Source: Aphelocoma coerulescens
Taxonomy: Eukaryota > Chordata > Aves > Passeriformes > Corvidae
Reading direction: 5' to 3'
NCBI RefSeq assembly: GCF_041296385.1
Contig: NW_027184085.1
Coordinates: 56,139,109 to 56,203,108, forward strand
DNA length: 64,000 nucleotides
Part shown: one piece after another, positions 11,863 through 24,560 of the stretch
How the letters are laid out: each line of letters begins with the position of its first letter
How positions within the stretch are numbered: the first letter of the stretch is position 1
The notes under the pieces: generated by a model
What the model was told of the DNA's origin: nothing
The model's database searches: none
What the model saw: only the letters and a program-made list of their open reading frames with translations
Position numbers and translations under genes: made by a program

Positions 11863-14800
11863 TATAATTTTGTCTGTTTGACAGCATACTTAGAATGCTT
11901 TCTGAAAAATATTGGCCCAATCTTATTTTTCGTTTAAAGTTTTACTCATTAAGTAAGCCTACTTTGATTATTTTAATAATAATTTTGAAAAAAAAAAGTG
12001 ATAGGCTCCTACTCCAGCCCCTCCTACTTCCAGTGTAAAACAAAGCAGGAACTGTATCAAATGCAATCTCTCTGGTGTAAGGGGGAGGGGAGAGAGATTT
12101 ACAGATGAGTAATTCCCTGCACTTGTTTTGTATCTTAGCTTTTCATAAGATTCGCTTTACTGACAAACATTAGCAGTGAGCAAGCACTCTAATCACATTT
12201 AACATCTGCTGTACATTTAGTTGCTTACAGAATTTCACAGCTCTAGAGGAGCAGAGGATGTTAGATTTTTTCCTTATACACTCATTATTGACATTTGGCT
12301 TGAGCTGCATTATAAAATCAGTGTTGAGTATGGGTCTGTTGGTCTTAGCTCAGTCTCTCATGAACTGTAAGCATGACTTGAATAATAAGAGGGTAGTAAA
12401 GTGTAAGCTGTGTGTTCAGAAATGATTGCATAACAGCCATCTGAAACAGCAACATTTCCATGCAGGCAGCACAGGCAGAGCAAAGTACATTGTAGGCTAC
12501 TACACTTATTGTTATTGCTAAATGGCTGTAATTAATTTAGAAGAATGTTGACCCTACCAGATGATTCAGTAAAACATGGCAGTGGCTGTTACACATGAAT
12601 GACTTTGTGTATTCGTTGCATTACTGTATAATTGTCCTTTTTCTTTATTATAAAGTCAGGAGATGTGGTATTATTTATGACTATGCTTTAACAAAGGAAC
12701 TACTGAAAAATGTTTTCTGTGTAAAAAATGCTGTTGACCTTTAAAAAAGGTAATTTTTCTATATAAAATATATATTCTATCTGAGATGCTACACGTGTGG
12801 AAGAAAACCTCAAAATTGTGGCAGCATTTAATTGCAAATCTCCATTCTAGCTATCTCTGCATGTGATTTCCAGGTTACATATGTATCAGCAATAACTGCA
12901 TCATTGAACATTCCTTGAGGTTTGCAACTTTAAGGGAAAAAAAACCAAACTGGTGTTCCGATACAAATATTGAACTTCTGACCTGATATAGTAAATTTCA
13001 ACAAATGCTTTGATACAAACATACACAATGATATTGGTGTGTGTAGCAAACCACATTTTGCTTTCTAGTTCAGTGTCTCAGTTACATGTGCCTTGTTTAA
13101 TTGAGTATGGCTAGTGATTATCTGTCCTAGTCTATGTGATGCCTTTTCCTGGTCTTAAAATCAAGAGTCAAACATGGTTAGAAAGGAAAAAGGGATTTTA
13201 CCTTGGTATTTATTTTAAGGATCCTTAGGTGCACTATGTCCAAGTCGAATGCACCAAAATGCACCCTGCAAAAATGCACCCCCCCAAAAGATCTGGTATA
13301 ACATTCTAGGTCTTTACTAATTAGTATATTTATGAAAAATTCCCCAATGAGAGGCTTGAGTGAGCCCCCTCTCCAAGGAGCCTTCCCCTGGATGGTTCTA
13401 TCTTGGTTTACAGAATGTGCTCTGGAGAGGACCTTGGTGTCTGGGGCACACTGATCCCTACCTACCAAGCTTCTAAGATGTTTAGTCTTCTAGCTGAACA
13501 AACAAGTCCAAGAATGTAGGCAAAAAGCACTAAGAATACAGAAGTTGTAAAAAGGTATAACAGGGCTATAAAAGGAAAGGCAAAAAATCATCAGGGCATC
13601 ATATGCCTTGAATTTAAATTAGGCAACAAGACTGGTCATTTTCTAATGATTGCCTTAATGTTATTTTAAGTTCAAAAGAATATTTTATTCAGGTGTAAAA
13701 TGCTTGAAGAAGTACTGTGATTTAAATCTACCACTGTCCTGTAAAAAAAAAAAAAAAAAAAAGAAGCTGAAAAAGTAAGCATATGTATTAAAAGTGACAA
13801 AGATAGATGAGATTAGCTTAGCTTTTTGCTTGACAGGATTTTCCCACGACATATGTTCAGTGCTACCAGGGTTATTACAGAGAGCACAGACTAATCAGGG
13901 AGACAGATTCACAAACAGTGACTGCAACACATGGTGGCCTCTCAGTGTTAAAAAGGACCACTGCAGTCATTTGTAAACACGGTCAGATAATGTGCGTATT
14001 TATAATTTTGATTGCTTAAGCCACTGTCGTCAAACCCAGAGGTCTTTTGCTTAACACTTCAATAGTTCAAAGAGAAAAAGATCTTGTAAGTTAGCAGTGT
14101 CTGCTGCTGAACCAAACTAGTGAGGGAAAATTCTGATAGCTTTTAATGGGCCTTATCTTGATTAAGTGTATTAAAAGCACTACTTTTGAGAGTAATCAGT
14201 AACTGTGTTTTTAATGACAAGCTGACACTAATTGTGGCTGGCTATTTTAAGCCATGTTAACACCAAACCTCTTATTTATCAAATGTTGCTTCTACATGAA
14301 GAAGTTAAGTAAATCCGATTTGTGGCGAGAAGCAGCTGAAGTTCTGCGTGACTGATGTAGCTTGTCGTAAGTGCTCGGCTGACCTAATTTTACAGCTGCT
14401 CAGAGAAGACATTTGTAAATGGGCTTGTGATTGAATCTACAGCAGTCACATGCAGTGAATACAATATCTTTTACTATGAAAGATTTCTGTGGTAAGTGCA
14501 CAAGCTATTAGAACCAGTTATAACACTATTTAGAAGAGGAGTCTGAATCTTATACTTGTCAGGGTAGAGACCAATACTTTAAGTTACAGACATCAGTATT
14601 TTTTATTAATCTTGGAGATAAATATTGCTAGCTTCCTGGAAAGTCAAGCTAGTGGTAGCAAGCTCTATCAGATTTGCAGGACAAAACTGTGAAGTTATTT
14701 TTCATTTTTGATGGCCATGGATTCCATGAAAAATATCTGTCATTTTTTTCTCCAACTTATTTTTCCATGAACTTTCTTTAAAAGAGTCTGTAGCAGGCTA

Positions 14801-15224
14801 GTTTGCTGTTTACCTCCCAAACACAAGTTACTATAGGAGTTATTTTTCTAGTTTCAAATTCCCTGATGTGTGAGGTACAGATGCAAAACTAAAAACATCA
14901 TCAGCCATTTAGGGAAATCTCTGCCAATGAACACTGTTTTCTGGTATGGAGTTTAAAAGTCTTAAGCAGAAGGATCTCAGCCATCTCTTGTCCAGGGAAA
15001 TGAATCTGCCTTAACTGGATTTAGAAGCAATTTTCTAATGATCTCAGTGGAGATATGTCTTTGTTCAGCCCAAACGATGCTTTCATAGGGTTTTCTTGAT
15101 ATTCATCTTAAAATTCATCCCAAATTTAACCTGCTAAGTGCTTTTTTAAAAGTTCCTGTCAAAGATGCATTTAGACAATGCCCTTAATAACATGATTTAA
15201 AGTTTTCAGCCCTGAATTGATCAG
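11863..15224. other. Unique DNA with two regulatory-looking blocks; poly(A) at 13743-13762
   Basis: I see no gene. The stretch holds a 20-base A run at 13743-13762. Two blocks (about 12120-12620 and 14130-14480) lack repeats, have a more even base composition and are dense in TAAT and E-box-like words. These are discussed as possible conserved non-coding elements. A local GCACCAAAATGCACC-like duplication lies at 13249-13284. Confidence 0.5.
13743..13762. repeat. poly(A) run, 20 bases
   Basis: Twenty consecutive A interrupting unique sequence. No retrocopy body is visible upstream of it on the plus strand. Confidence 0.9.
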
Positions 15225-15280
15225 ACAGTTGAACTACATGATTACTGTAGATCTCTTCCAACTGAATATATTCTATAATA
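15225..15280 (+). mobile_element. CR1 LINE extreme 3' end (plus strand)
   Basis: The words GTTGAACTACATGATTACTG, then AGATCTCTTCCAACTGAA and TATTCTATAATA, match the last ~55 bases of CR1 subfamilies whose 3' end reads GACTAGATGATCACTG, then a CTTCCAACTG segment and an ATTCTAT repeat tail. The insertion is strongly 5'-truncated, or its upstream part has decayed beyond recognition. A T-rich run follows the tail. Confidence 0.75.
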
Positions 15281-18200
15281 TTTTTTCTTTTTTTTTGTCA
15301 TGTTTTAGTTTTATTGTTGTTCTAGTATTTTCAGTTATCTAACAAGTAGGGATTCTGTCATTGCATATATTCCCTAGGCTGCCACATAGAAAAGCTTTGC
15401 TTTCTTTGTGACAAAATGCACATGTGCATATTTTAAAACATTATATACATTTTTAGTGTTTAATGGTCAATAATCTTTCAAGTCTTGAGCTAAATGATTT
15501 TCTGAAAATTATTTTCACAGTTCATAAAATAGAAGTCACAAAAATCTTTCTGAAGTTAAAATTAGCTCAAACCAGTACTTCAAACAATTTTTATCATTAA
15601 TTAGTCTAGGGAAAACATTTCCTATGGCAAATCCCTACTTCTCATCTCCCCACCCTCCCTCTGTGCTCTGCTGAGAAGAACCGAGCTCCAGCTCTCCAAC
15701 AAACCATTGTGCACAGTGGGGGCTGCTTTTAGGTGCCTCTGGAGCTGCCTCTTCTCCAGAACGAACCCATTCTGGTTCTCCAGCCTCTCTCCACAGGGCA
15801 AGTGCCTTATCCCCAGTCACCTCAGTGTCCTTCTGCTAAGATCACTCTGATTTACTGACTTTTTTTCTGTACTGAGGACTCCAAAAGTGAAAACATTGTC
15901 TGGGTGAAGGTATTGAACATTTTAGAACAAGTCCCTGAACCTTTTTACTTTTTTAAGTATTACAGAAGGATCTACACTGTCACTCTCACTAAAGGACTTT
16001 GAAGGTAAGCACTAATGGTGCTTTGAAGGTAAGCTGTGATACTCAGTGTTAACTTATTCTCTGTATTCTTGAATCAAAATGGAGTCTGGGTCAAAGTGGA
16101 GAATTTTGTCATAACAATGCAATTCAATGCTGGAATCAATGCAAGATGGATCTATGACAACCAGAGATTAGTTGGAAACTTGCTCTGAAGGAAGGACTGC
16201 ATGCACTCCTCCAGGCAAATAAAATTGTGAAGAAATCATAATCTGAGCCCATTTGTCTTAGGAAGTGACTCTTCTGAATAATTCCAATAGGAGAGAAGAT
16301 TGAGCAGTGAAAGGAGGATATCTACTTTTTACAACTCAGATGAACTTTTCTGCTGGACAAGTGAAATATGAAATTAATTGTAAATGTATGTTCTGACCAC
16401 AAAGTTGTTTTTTAAAATTCATTTTGCCTATGAAATACAAGCACATACTCAAGATACCAGGTGTCCTTGGTAAATTAATTCAAATAATAGCATTGGGAAC
16501 TTAAAATGTTGTATTTATAATCTAAGATATTTGTATTTCTTAAAAGATTTCTTATAACTTTAAAATATTGTGGAAATATTTCTGTACATTTGAAAAAAGT
16601 CTTTGCAAGCAGACAATAAAGACATGCCAAAGGTCCCAGCATATCCTGTTTTTTCCTGTGTATCCTGTGTTTTCCCAGCTGTACATGATCTCTTTACATT
16701 TTACTGCAAGGTTGTATATGTAAGTATTTAATATGAAAGTACGTTTAATATCATTACTTGTCATCATGCTGATTTTTGCCAAACAGGTCTTATTTGCTCT
16801 TTTCATCTTGAGTAATTTGTGTGTGTGTGTTCAGAGAGGACACATAACAGTTGTTATTACAACTGAACATACCTTTTAGTTTTTTAAATATGCAGATCTA
16901 GTCAGTCACAGGGAGCAGGTTGTACCAAAAGTATTTTTGCATGTAGTTTTAAAGGTGAAATTAATCTGCTGGCTGCACTGGGAAATGAATGTTTAAGGCA
17001 CAAAACATTGGGAAAAATGTTTTTGTCTGAGCAGCAGGGACCCTTTCCTCTGAACACAAAGGTGGTTTGCACTTTAGTTACAGATAAAATTTCATGCAGG
17101 ACTAAGATATTTTCTCCCTAATTATCATATTTAGACCTGTTATATAGATATCCCTGCACTCTAATACAATTGTTTTATATCATTCACTTTCATTCACTGA
17201 ATTGAATTAGATTCACACTTTCAACTTGTTTTCATTATATTGCTGTCTTTCTGTTAGTAATATATGTATAAAAGCAGTATAATGGTGAAAATGGCAAAGA
17301 TTTTAAAAAATCTTTTATATTCTGTGGAAGAATGCATGCACCCATGTGAGAGATTATTCATTATTAAAATCTGCAAAGATAAAAACTGTAACTTAAACAT
17401 GTCTACTCTATGTCTAGCCATATTGTGGTCTTAAAATAATGACAGTGACTGAAATTCTGTACATATGCAACTTACAGATTTCTGTAAAAGGTATTAGCTT
17501 TCTTCAGTAAAGGGAGATACTTCCTATGTAAGTTTCAGAAGAGTCCTCTTAGAGCCTTCACTTTAGTAGGATTTCAGCAGTATTTTAATAGATTTGATAT
17601 ACTGTATAAAGATAGGAGCAATTGCATAAAGCTTGCAAGACCATTAACAACACTGCTTAGTGAAATTTTCTAAGTGAACATTTTCCTATGTACAAAGAGC
17701 TGGAAGGAGACTAATGGCATCAATCAATTTAGGTGTACTTGAAGTATAACTGGAATGCCCTGTAGGGCTCATTGATACCATTCAGCTTTGGGTCTTTTCC
17801 AGTGTCAGCATCTGCACACTTATTGGTGTTATTCTCCTGTCAACACTGCAATGACTGCTTCTAGAAAAGATATGGCTTCAGTATAAAATGACATAGAACT
17901 AGGTAGAGGTCAAGTTTCCTGTTGTGTCATTCTCGAAAAAAGTAGAAAGTTTTTAAAGTTTCATGTAACACTCCTGACTATAAAGTTTCCCATTTTCTCC
18001 TCCAGTGCTACTGCCCTCAAGTAACAGATAAAATATGTGGATTTAGTTCTGGGTTTGTTCTGGCACTCGGTTCTTTCCTACTGCTACTAGAAGGAAAGAG
18101 CTTTTGTGGCTTCAATGGGAGTTTTGCTTACATATGGAATATGGAATAGCCCTGTGTCATCACTAGAAATATTAATACACCAACAGAGATGTAAACTCCA

Positions 18201-21200
18201 GGGTTACATTGATTTGAAACACCAGTTGAAACCATTTGGTGAGAAATCTTGCCAAATTCTGTTTATGTTTAAGGATACCATATAAAAATGAGTGGAAACT
18301 AGTTCCTTGCTTAGCAAATGTGGGGAATGTGTCACTTTATTCTGATTTATAGACTTCTAAGTTATTTACTATAACTTGAAAATAATAATAAATAACTTCA
18401 GGTACAGTGGAAAATTTCTTAATAGCAGAAATTATAATGCACACATATTTTCAACAAGACTAGTTCATGACACAGCTTCTTAATGATCTCTTTTTTTCTG
18501 AACAATGTATTTTTACAGAGCCCACATTTTGCAGATTCCTAGGGCTGTTATGGAAGCATAGTAACAGTGGGGGAGGGTGTTAAAAATTTAGTGCTAGTCT
18601 TGAGAGATGTGAAGCAACCCAGTGATTTTGGCCAGTCCCTTTAAAAAGACTTTCTGTTTACTCCCAGCTTTTCCTTAATTTCAGAAAACAAAATAGAGTT
18701 TTCACTCCTGAGAGGACTGAGCTTTGGCCAATGATGCTGTGAATGCCAGCCTGGAAAATATCCCAGTTCTGTTCTTCATGGGGAGATGCCACCATTGCTC
18801 AGTGAGCCCATGCTTAGGGAAGTGTCTCCACAGAAACCTCCACAGAGGTATCTCAAACAGGTAATTCTTTTCCAGTCAGTATTCAAGATTTTCAGAGCCC
18901 ATCCCTGAAAATTTTTTTATCTTTATTATCATGATATATTCAATACATTGATTTTAACACAATTTTTGTTTAACATACAGAATTTAGTGGAATTTTAGAG
19001 AACTGATTTTTCCTCCACTTCTTGAGCAAAACTTATTCTATATCTTCTTTCCAACTTCTGTCTAGGATTTAAGTAAGACTAATTTTTCACAGAGCTTCAC
19101 TTTCATGTACTACTTCATGAATTGCAAATAAAAATTCATTAAAATGGAAATGGCTTCTGGTTGCATTTTTAAAAAATGTTTTGTCATTACATAACAGCAA
19201 AATGGAAGTTACAATAGGAAAATCCATCAAATTAAATAGAAATGTATCTTTAAATTTCAAGGTGTTGTTAGTTTTATGTTCAGGTGAACTATTGAAGCAA
19301 AAGTGAAAATGCAAACAACATTTGTAAGTGACATCAATCTGATATTCTGTCAATGTTGTGGATTTAGTTAATTATACTCCAGTATTCACAGCACTGACTC
19401 AGTAACTGTAAAAATACCTGTTAATGATGACTTAATTTGTGTTACTACCCAAAGAAAGCTTTATCCTAAATGTGTATTGAAACAGTGATTTGAAACTTTA
19501 ATTGGTTATTGCACTGCTGTGTTATCTCTTGAGAAAGGAATGTCTTGCATCACACTTTATAATTTCTGGACAATTACTCTTGTAAGAATAAAGGTGAACC
19601 TGCAGATCCATTGCCTTTTGGCTGTGGCCAGACCATTATTGAGCAATTACTAATTTTATCAAGGGTTTATTTTACCTTTGGTAACAGTGCAAAGCAAATT
19701 CTTATGCTATACACATATGATTGCAACTGCAAACGGATTTATGATACTAATCATAAATCCATCTTTTTACTTGCCCTGCTGTGAGGATTTTATTTTCTGT
19801 TCAGTAGGTTAAAAATTATGAACTGATTTTTTAGCTACTATTGACTGTGAGATTTTTTTAATCTGTCTGGACATGGGAATGGTGCATTTGTTTTTCTGCC
19901 TACAACAGGGAAAGAGGAAACATTTATGAAAATCTGAAAGATACATGCTTATGCACAAATGACTGTACCTCACTCGGTGTGTCAGACTGCAACGTATTGC
20001 AGAGGTAGAAGGTAATTTTCCCAGAATAAAATAATCAACAAGCAATACTGACCAGCAGTCATCACTTTGGGCAGATAAAGAAGCTTTTGTTCCTTGTTCT
20101 GCCCCTGACTAGTGCTTCTATCAATCTTTGCTGTTCTTTACTTACACATTTTTCTGTCTCACATATAAGTCCTTCATGGCAAAAACATGTGTCTGTATGC
20201 TTTGGTGCAAGATAACAGTAATAATTTCACTTGACATTTATTACAATAAAGTATGGAGCAATGTATTTAGAATAAAATCATGTGTTAATGTTCCACAGCA
20301 ATGCCAGATAAAACTGATTAAGATTCTAATCACATTGTTAGCTGTGATTTTTTTTCACATGGGTTTCAATATTTGCAATGCAGAATCAGTATTGCTGATT
20401 TTATTTGAGTGGGTATGTTAATTGTCTGAATGAAACAGATAAATAGAATTTTGCTATTGAGAAGAAATACTTGAACCTCTGTTACATTACAAGTTAGATA
20501 CACTGCTACACAGCTTCACAGAGCTTTAGCTCAAGTGGTTCACCTGTTCTAACTTCTTGGCTAAGGTCAGACAAGACATTAGATTTCTTCTGGGAACCAA
20601 GGAACATGTGTCTTCTTAATGCATATTTTTTAAATAAACTGCTACTAGTGGTTTTAGACTTTCATTTTTTCTGGTTAAGTCATACATCAATCCCTGTAGA
20701 AGGAGCTACAAGCCAAGGCAGGTCAAGGTTCAGGAAAAAGAAGGTTCAGGTTCCAGCAAAAATAAAGTACTCCAAAGTTATGATTTTAAAACTACTTTAA
20801 TGAACAGTTAAGCATGGTGTAGGGTTAACAGAAGGAAAGAGTTCAATATAAATACCAAAAGAGATAAATATATGTTTAATAAATTTTTAAAATTTAGAAG
20901 GAGTTAAAAAAAAAAATTGAAATTCTTCCGAAATTTGGGATATTAAGGAATACAAACAGTGATCATCCCACTAAAGAAAAGAGTTGTCCTAGATGTCAGA
21001 CATTAGGCTATAAGAAACGAGTGTTTTATCACACCTGCAAGAGAGAACTTGTACATAAACATGAAGTGGAAATACTGAATTTATTTTCTCATTTGTAGGT
21101 ATTTCTCATTTTTCTCGATTTGAAGTTTCAGATTGTTTTATATCTTGTGGTTATTTTGTCCTAAGGACAAAACTGTCCACAATTTTGTCCTGAGCTAGGT

Positions 21201-21213
21201 CTTGATGTGCAAG
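15281..21213. other. Unique A+T-rich DNA with a G+C-richer patch at 15.64-15.84 kb
   Basis: No gene is supported. The patch at 15635-15835 stands out by composition and may be a degraded CR1 body. A small splice-flanked open segment at 15966-16004 is treated as a finding. The rest is ordinary A+T-rich DNA, with stray frames up to 97 codons at 20128-20421 that show no protein family features. Confidence 0.5.
15635..15835 (-). mobile_element. Possible degraded CR1 body fragment
   Basis: This 200 bp patch is clearly richer in G+C than its flanks. On the minus strand it contains TTCTGGAGAAGAGGCAGC, similar to the CR1 phrase CCTGGAGAAGAGAAGGC, followed by AAAGCAGCCCCCACTG and GGAGAGCTGGAGC segments that could be the next CR1 block. 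No CR1 3' tail is attached and the match is patchy, so it could instead be unrelated sequence. Confidence 0.3.
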
Positions 21214-21709
21214 TCACAGAATCACAGAATCACAGAAGCACAGAAGCACAGAATCACAGACTATGCCAAGCTGGAAGGGATTCACATTGAGTCCAACTGG
21301 ACCTGCACAGCACCATCCTCAAGAAACACACCATCTGCCCCAGAGCATTGTTGAAATGCCTCTTGAACCTTGTCAAGCTTGATGCTGTGATCACTTCTTT
21401 GGGGAGCCTATTCCAGTACCCAACCACCCTCTGGGTGAAGAACCTTTTCCTGACATCCAACCTAAACCTCCCCTGACACAACTTCAGGCCATTCCCTCGG
21501 GTCCTGTCACTGTCACCAGAGAGGAGAGATCAGTGCCTGCCCCTCCTCTTCCCCTCACAAGGAAGTTGTAACTGCAGTGAGGTCTCCCCTCAGTCTCCTC
21601 TCCTCCAGGCTGAACAGACCAAGTGACCTCAGCCACTCCTCACACGGCTTCTCCTCAAGGCCCTTTCCCATCCTCGTGCCCTCCTTTGGACACTCTCTAA
21701 CAGCTTAAT
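21214..21709 (-). mobile_element. CR1 LINE 3' fragment, ~0.5 kb (minus strand)
   Basis: It begins with six imperfect copies of the CR1 octamer TCACAGAA (21214-21262). It then runs through the diagnostic minus-strand CR1 text: AAGCTGGAAGGGATTCACAT, a CCTTTTCCTGACATCC segment, TGTCACTGTCACCAGAGAGG, CTCCTCTCCTCCAGGCTGAA and a TTTGGACACTCTCTAACAG end. The minus-strand frame at 21254-21481 is the remnant of the CR1 ORF2 C-terminus; residues [17 protein letters not shown] match the conserved end of CR1 reverse transcriptase proteins. It is 5'-truncated and non-functional. This is the best-preserved of the minus-strand CR1 copies here. Confidence 0.96.
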
Positions 21710-23985
21710 CTTATTACAGCCAAATGAAATCACCATTTTCTTTAATTTTTGTTTCATTTTAATTTCTTTTTAGTTATTTTAGGTAGTAGTCTTAAGATGA
21801 AAATCCTTTCTTTAAAAATTATAAATATATCAAGTGTCTTATAATAGATAAAACTTTCCACAAAATGTCCTGAAGTAGTGTATTAGTGTCCTTGCTCATA
21901 TTTTTCACCCTGCCTTCTAGCAATTGTGTGTGTGTTTAGATATACATGGAGATATATATACACTCATATATGCATACACATGTGAAATGTGTGTGTATAC
22001 ATATATATATTATGTGTGTAATATATGTATGTCCTCTTTCATTCCCAGTAAATTCTGTGTCTCTAATCCATCAGTTGAGATTCATCAGCAGTGATGCGAA
22101 ACAACAGATCCTAATTTTTCACTAAACATTCTCCTGCTTCATTCTCCGTTATAACTTTTATATTTCTTGTTACTGATCACTACTTCTTTCCAAAGCTCTT
22201 TACAGCGTCTGATAACCATCTTCTGTTGTCTTCCCTCTGCAAATCAAAACATCATATCTGTGGGCCTTAGTGCCACTTAATACCAGCAAACTTCTAGAAA
22301 TACTATATATTCCTTTCAAACACTTTGAGAGAGCCACATTCAACCTGACAGTCAGAGAAGGCTAAAGAGGAGACTCAACCTACATGACTTTGTTGCTTTC
22401 TGAGGCACTGTGCTTGATTCATTTGGGGCAGAGAAACAGTTGTATCAGCTGTGTTCTTCCAGCAGGGTTTGTTGGGAGAGCAAAAGATGCTGCCCTTTTA
22501 TGTATTTTAGCAAATGATTTTTGGTGAACATCTAAGCATGTGGCTTGCTCTAGGAATCCAGAGCAAGATGTCAGTTGAGAACCTCTCTTCCCCTTTGCTT
22601 CCAGGAAACCAGAGTACTCTCCGGGACAGTGCTGTCAGGTAATTGGATTCTTCAGGCTTTTTTAGTCCATACTTTGAGAGATTTCCCGCTCTCTGGAAGG
22701 TGTCCTTAAACTCTTCCACACTTGTTTTGGTCCCTAAATGACTAAATTGCATCTAAATTCTGACATTGATTTTCTATGTTTCTGGTCACAGAGACCTGAC
22801 AGAGTTTAGCATCGTTTTTTGGCCTGAAGGCTTTTCCTATGTCTCCACAGGCTCTCTGTACACATTTATTTGCTTTCTGAATCTCTCTTGTATTTCTATG
22901 CTTTAATTCTCTGATGGTGGCAAATAGTTAAGTGGAAATGTGGCTTTGAGCTACCGTGTTTACCTAGTTCTACTTTGCTTCTGGAACTCGCAGTTTGTTG
23001 GGTTTCTTCCTCTCATCAGAAACATCAAATTATTTTTCTGTATTGGAATGAGAAGGCCCACATATTTGAATTTTAGTTTATGGCTCTGGCAAATAACTTA
23101 TTAATGCAAAATTACTTTGTTGACTTTAACTTCTTCATTAAAATCCATTATTTTTGATATGCCCATGTAGAAGCATTAGTATGTAAATCATGATGTAGTG
23201 TTTAATGTCTTAATGGATCCATTGACTAGAATATTTTCTTTGTGCAAAATGTGTCTTCCTCATTCATGTAAATGGTTAATCTCATTATTTTAACCATTTG
23301 TATATTTATTATATGACTTAAATACAATTTAGATAATTCTGTTATAAATTCAAATTAATTTTATTGTATATATATGAAATACCTAATTATGATAGTAGTA
23401 AAGAATTAGTTGCTGAATTAATTAGATGCATTCTAGAAGCTCAGGGGCATTAGAGGATATGAAGACAGTCAAAAAGTGCAGATATCTAGGCTATGGCTTA
23501 TCCTATCCTTTCATACACATCAGAACAGGAAATCAGGTCTACATTTGTTTGAGACAAAGTGGTTAAAAATCATTCTACCAAATGAGGTGGTTGCTATAAA
23601 AGCTTTTTATTTGAAAATCAAAGTCATGTTCCAGCTAGCCATGATCTTGGAGATAACTGGAAAGAAGAGGTTGAAAAATTTCCCTCTGTGCAGCTGAGAA
23701 AGCATCCTGGGACTGACAGCTGAGATGAAAAATTGGAGTGGAACCTTGCAAAGTGCTAAATACCTGGCAGATGTTGAATAAAGCAAGAGATATTGTCCTA
23801 TATATAGTGCCTGTGTGGCACGGCCAATTTTTTTCTGCGGTACCTCTTAGAACTTTGTGATGCTGCATGGCTTACCCAAAGGCTCATACCCAAAGCCTTA
23901 ATTTGCTCAGTATTTTCTACTGTAGGCCTGGCATCCACAAGGAGGAAAAATGAATGGAAATATACAGAATGGGGATGTTAAGCTG
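21710..23985. other. Unique A+T-rich DNA with a TG/TA-rich simple repeat
   Basis: I see no gene. A mixed TG/TA simple repeat lies at about 21925-22030. The rest of the stretch is unremarkable. Confidence 0.55.
21925..22030. repeat. TG/TA-rich microsatellite
   Basis: An alternating purine-pyrimidine tract of GTGTGTGT, ATATATATA, ACATGTG and TATATATATT words interrupted by point changes. It is a degenerate dinucleotide repeat. Confidence 0.8.
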
Positions 23986-24560
23986 TGTCATGATTTAAGC
24001 CCAGTTGGAAACTAAGTTGCTCACTCAGCTTCCCTGCCTTCCTCCCTTGACCCCGGTGGAATAGGGAGGACAATCAAAAGTAAAATTTGGGGGTTGAGTC
24101 AAGAACAGTTCAATAGTTGAAAACAAACTAAAGTACAATAACAATGGTAAATAATAATAATAATGATAAAAAGGAAAAGAAAACCAAGCAAACAAGTGGT
24201 GCACAGTGCAATTGCTCACCAGTCTCTGAGTGATGCTAGAGCCCCTTTCTGAACCCAGGCTGGCTGCCCTTCTGGGTAACTCCTCCCAGTTTGTGCACTG
24301 GACATGACGTTCTTTGATGTGAAATAACCCTTTGGTCAGCTTGGGTCACCTGTCCTGGCTACGATCCCTCCATTTTTTTTTTTGTACCTTCTCACTGACA
24401 GAGCATGAGACACACACACACACACACACACACAAGTCCTTGACTTAAAATAAACATACCTTAGCAAAACCCAAGATACCAGTGTGTTTTCAACATTATT
24501 CTTGTCCTGAATCCAAAACACAGCACTATAATAGCTACTGGACAAGCCAAAACTAGGACG
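23986..24560 (-). mobile_element. Solo ERV LTR, ERVL-like (minus strand)
   Basis: Read on the plus strand it starts TGTCATGATTTAAGCCCAG and ends GCCAAAACTAGGACG. This is the inverse of a widespread avian LTR family that starts TGTCCTGGTTT and ends in AAACCATGACA. Between the ends, in the expected order, are the GGGTTGAGTCAAGAACAGTT block (24091), a TAA-rich tract (24151-24172), the GTGCACAGTGCAATTGCTCA block, CATGACGTTCTTTGATGTG and CAACATTATTCTTGTC. Flanks AGCTG (23981-23985) and AGGTG (24561-24565) form a 4-of-5 target-site duplication. In sense orientation, ATTGAACTGTTCTT is the decayed equivalent of the ATTAAA poly(A) signal context. No internal retroviral genes adjoin it, so it is a solo LTR. 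A (CA)12 tract has expanded inside it. The mutated terminal base, imperfect duplication and internal deletion near 24540 point to an old copy. Confidence 0.9.
24411..24434. repeat. (CA)12 microsatellite inside an LTR
   Basis: Twelve perfect CA units. It lies inside the ERV LTR, so the tract expanded after insertion. It is a probable length polymorphism. Confidence 0.95.

Noticed and set aside
13178..13468. Exon-like segment ending at 13190 on the minus strand
   Set aside because: The acceptor is formed by a local GCACCAAAATGCACC duplication and the donor (GTAAAA) is weak. The frame continues open through low-information sequence on both sides.
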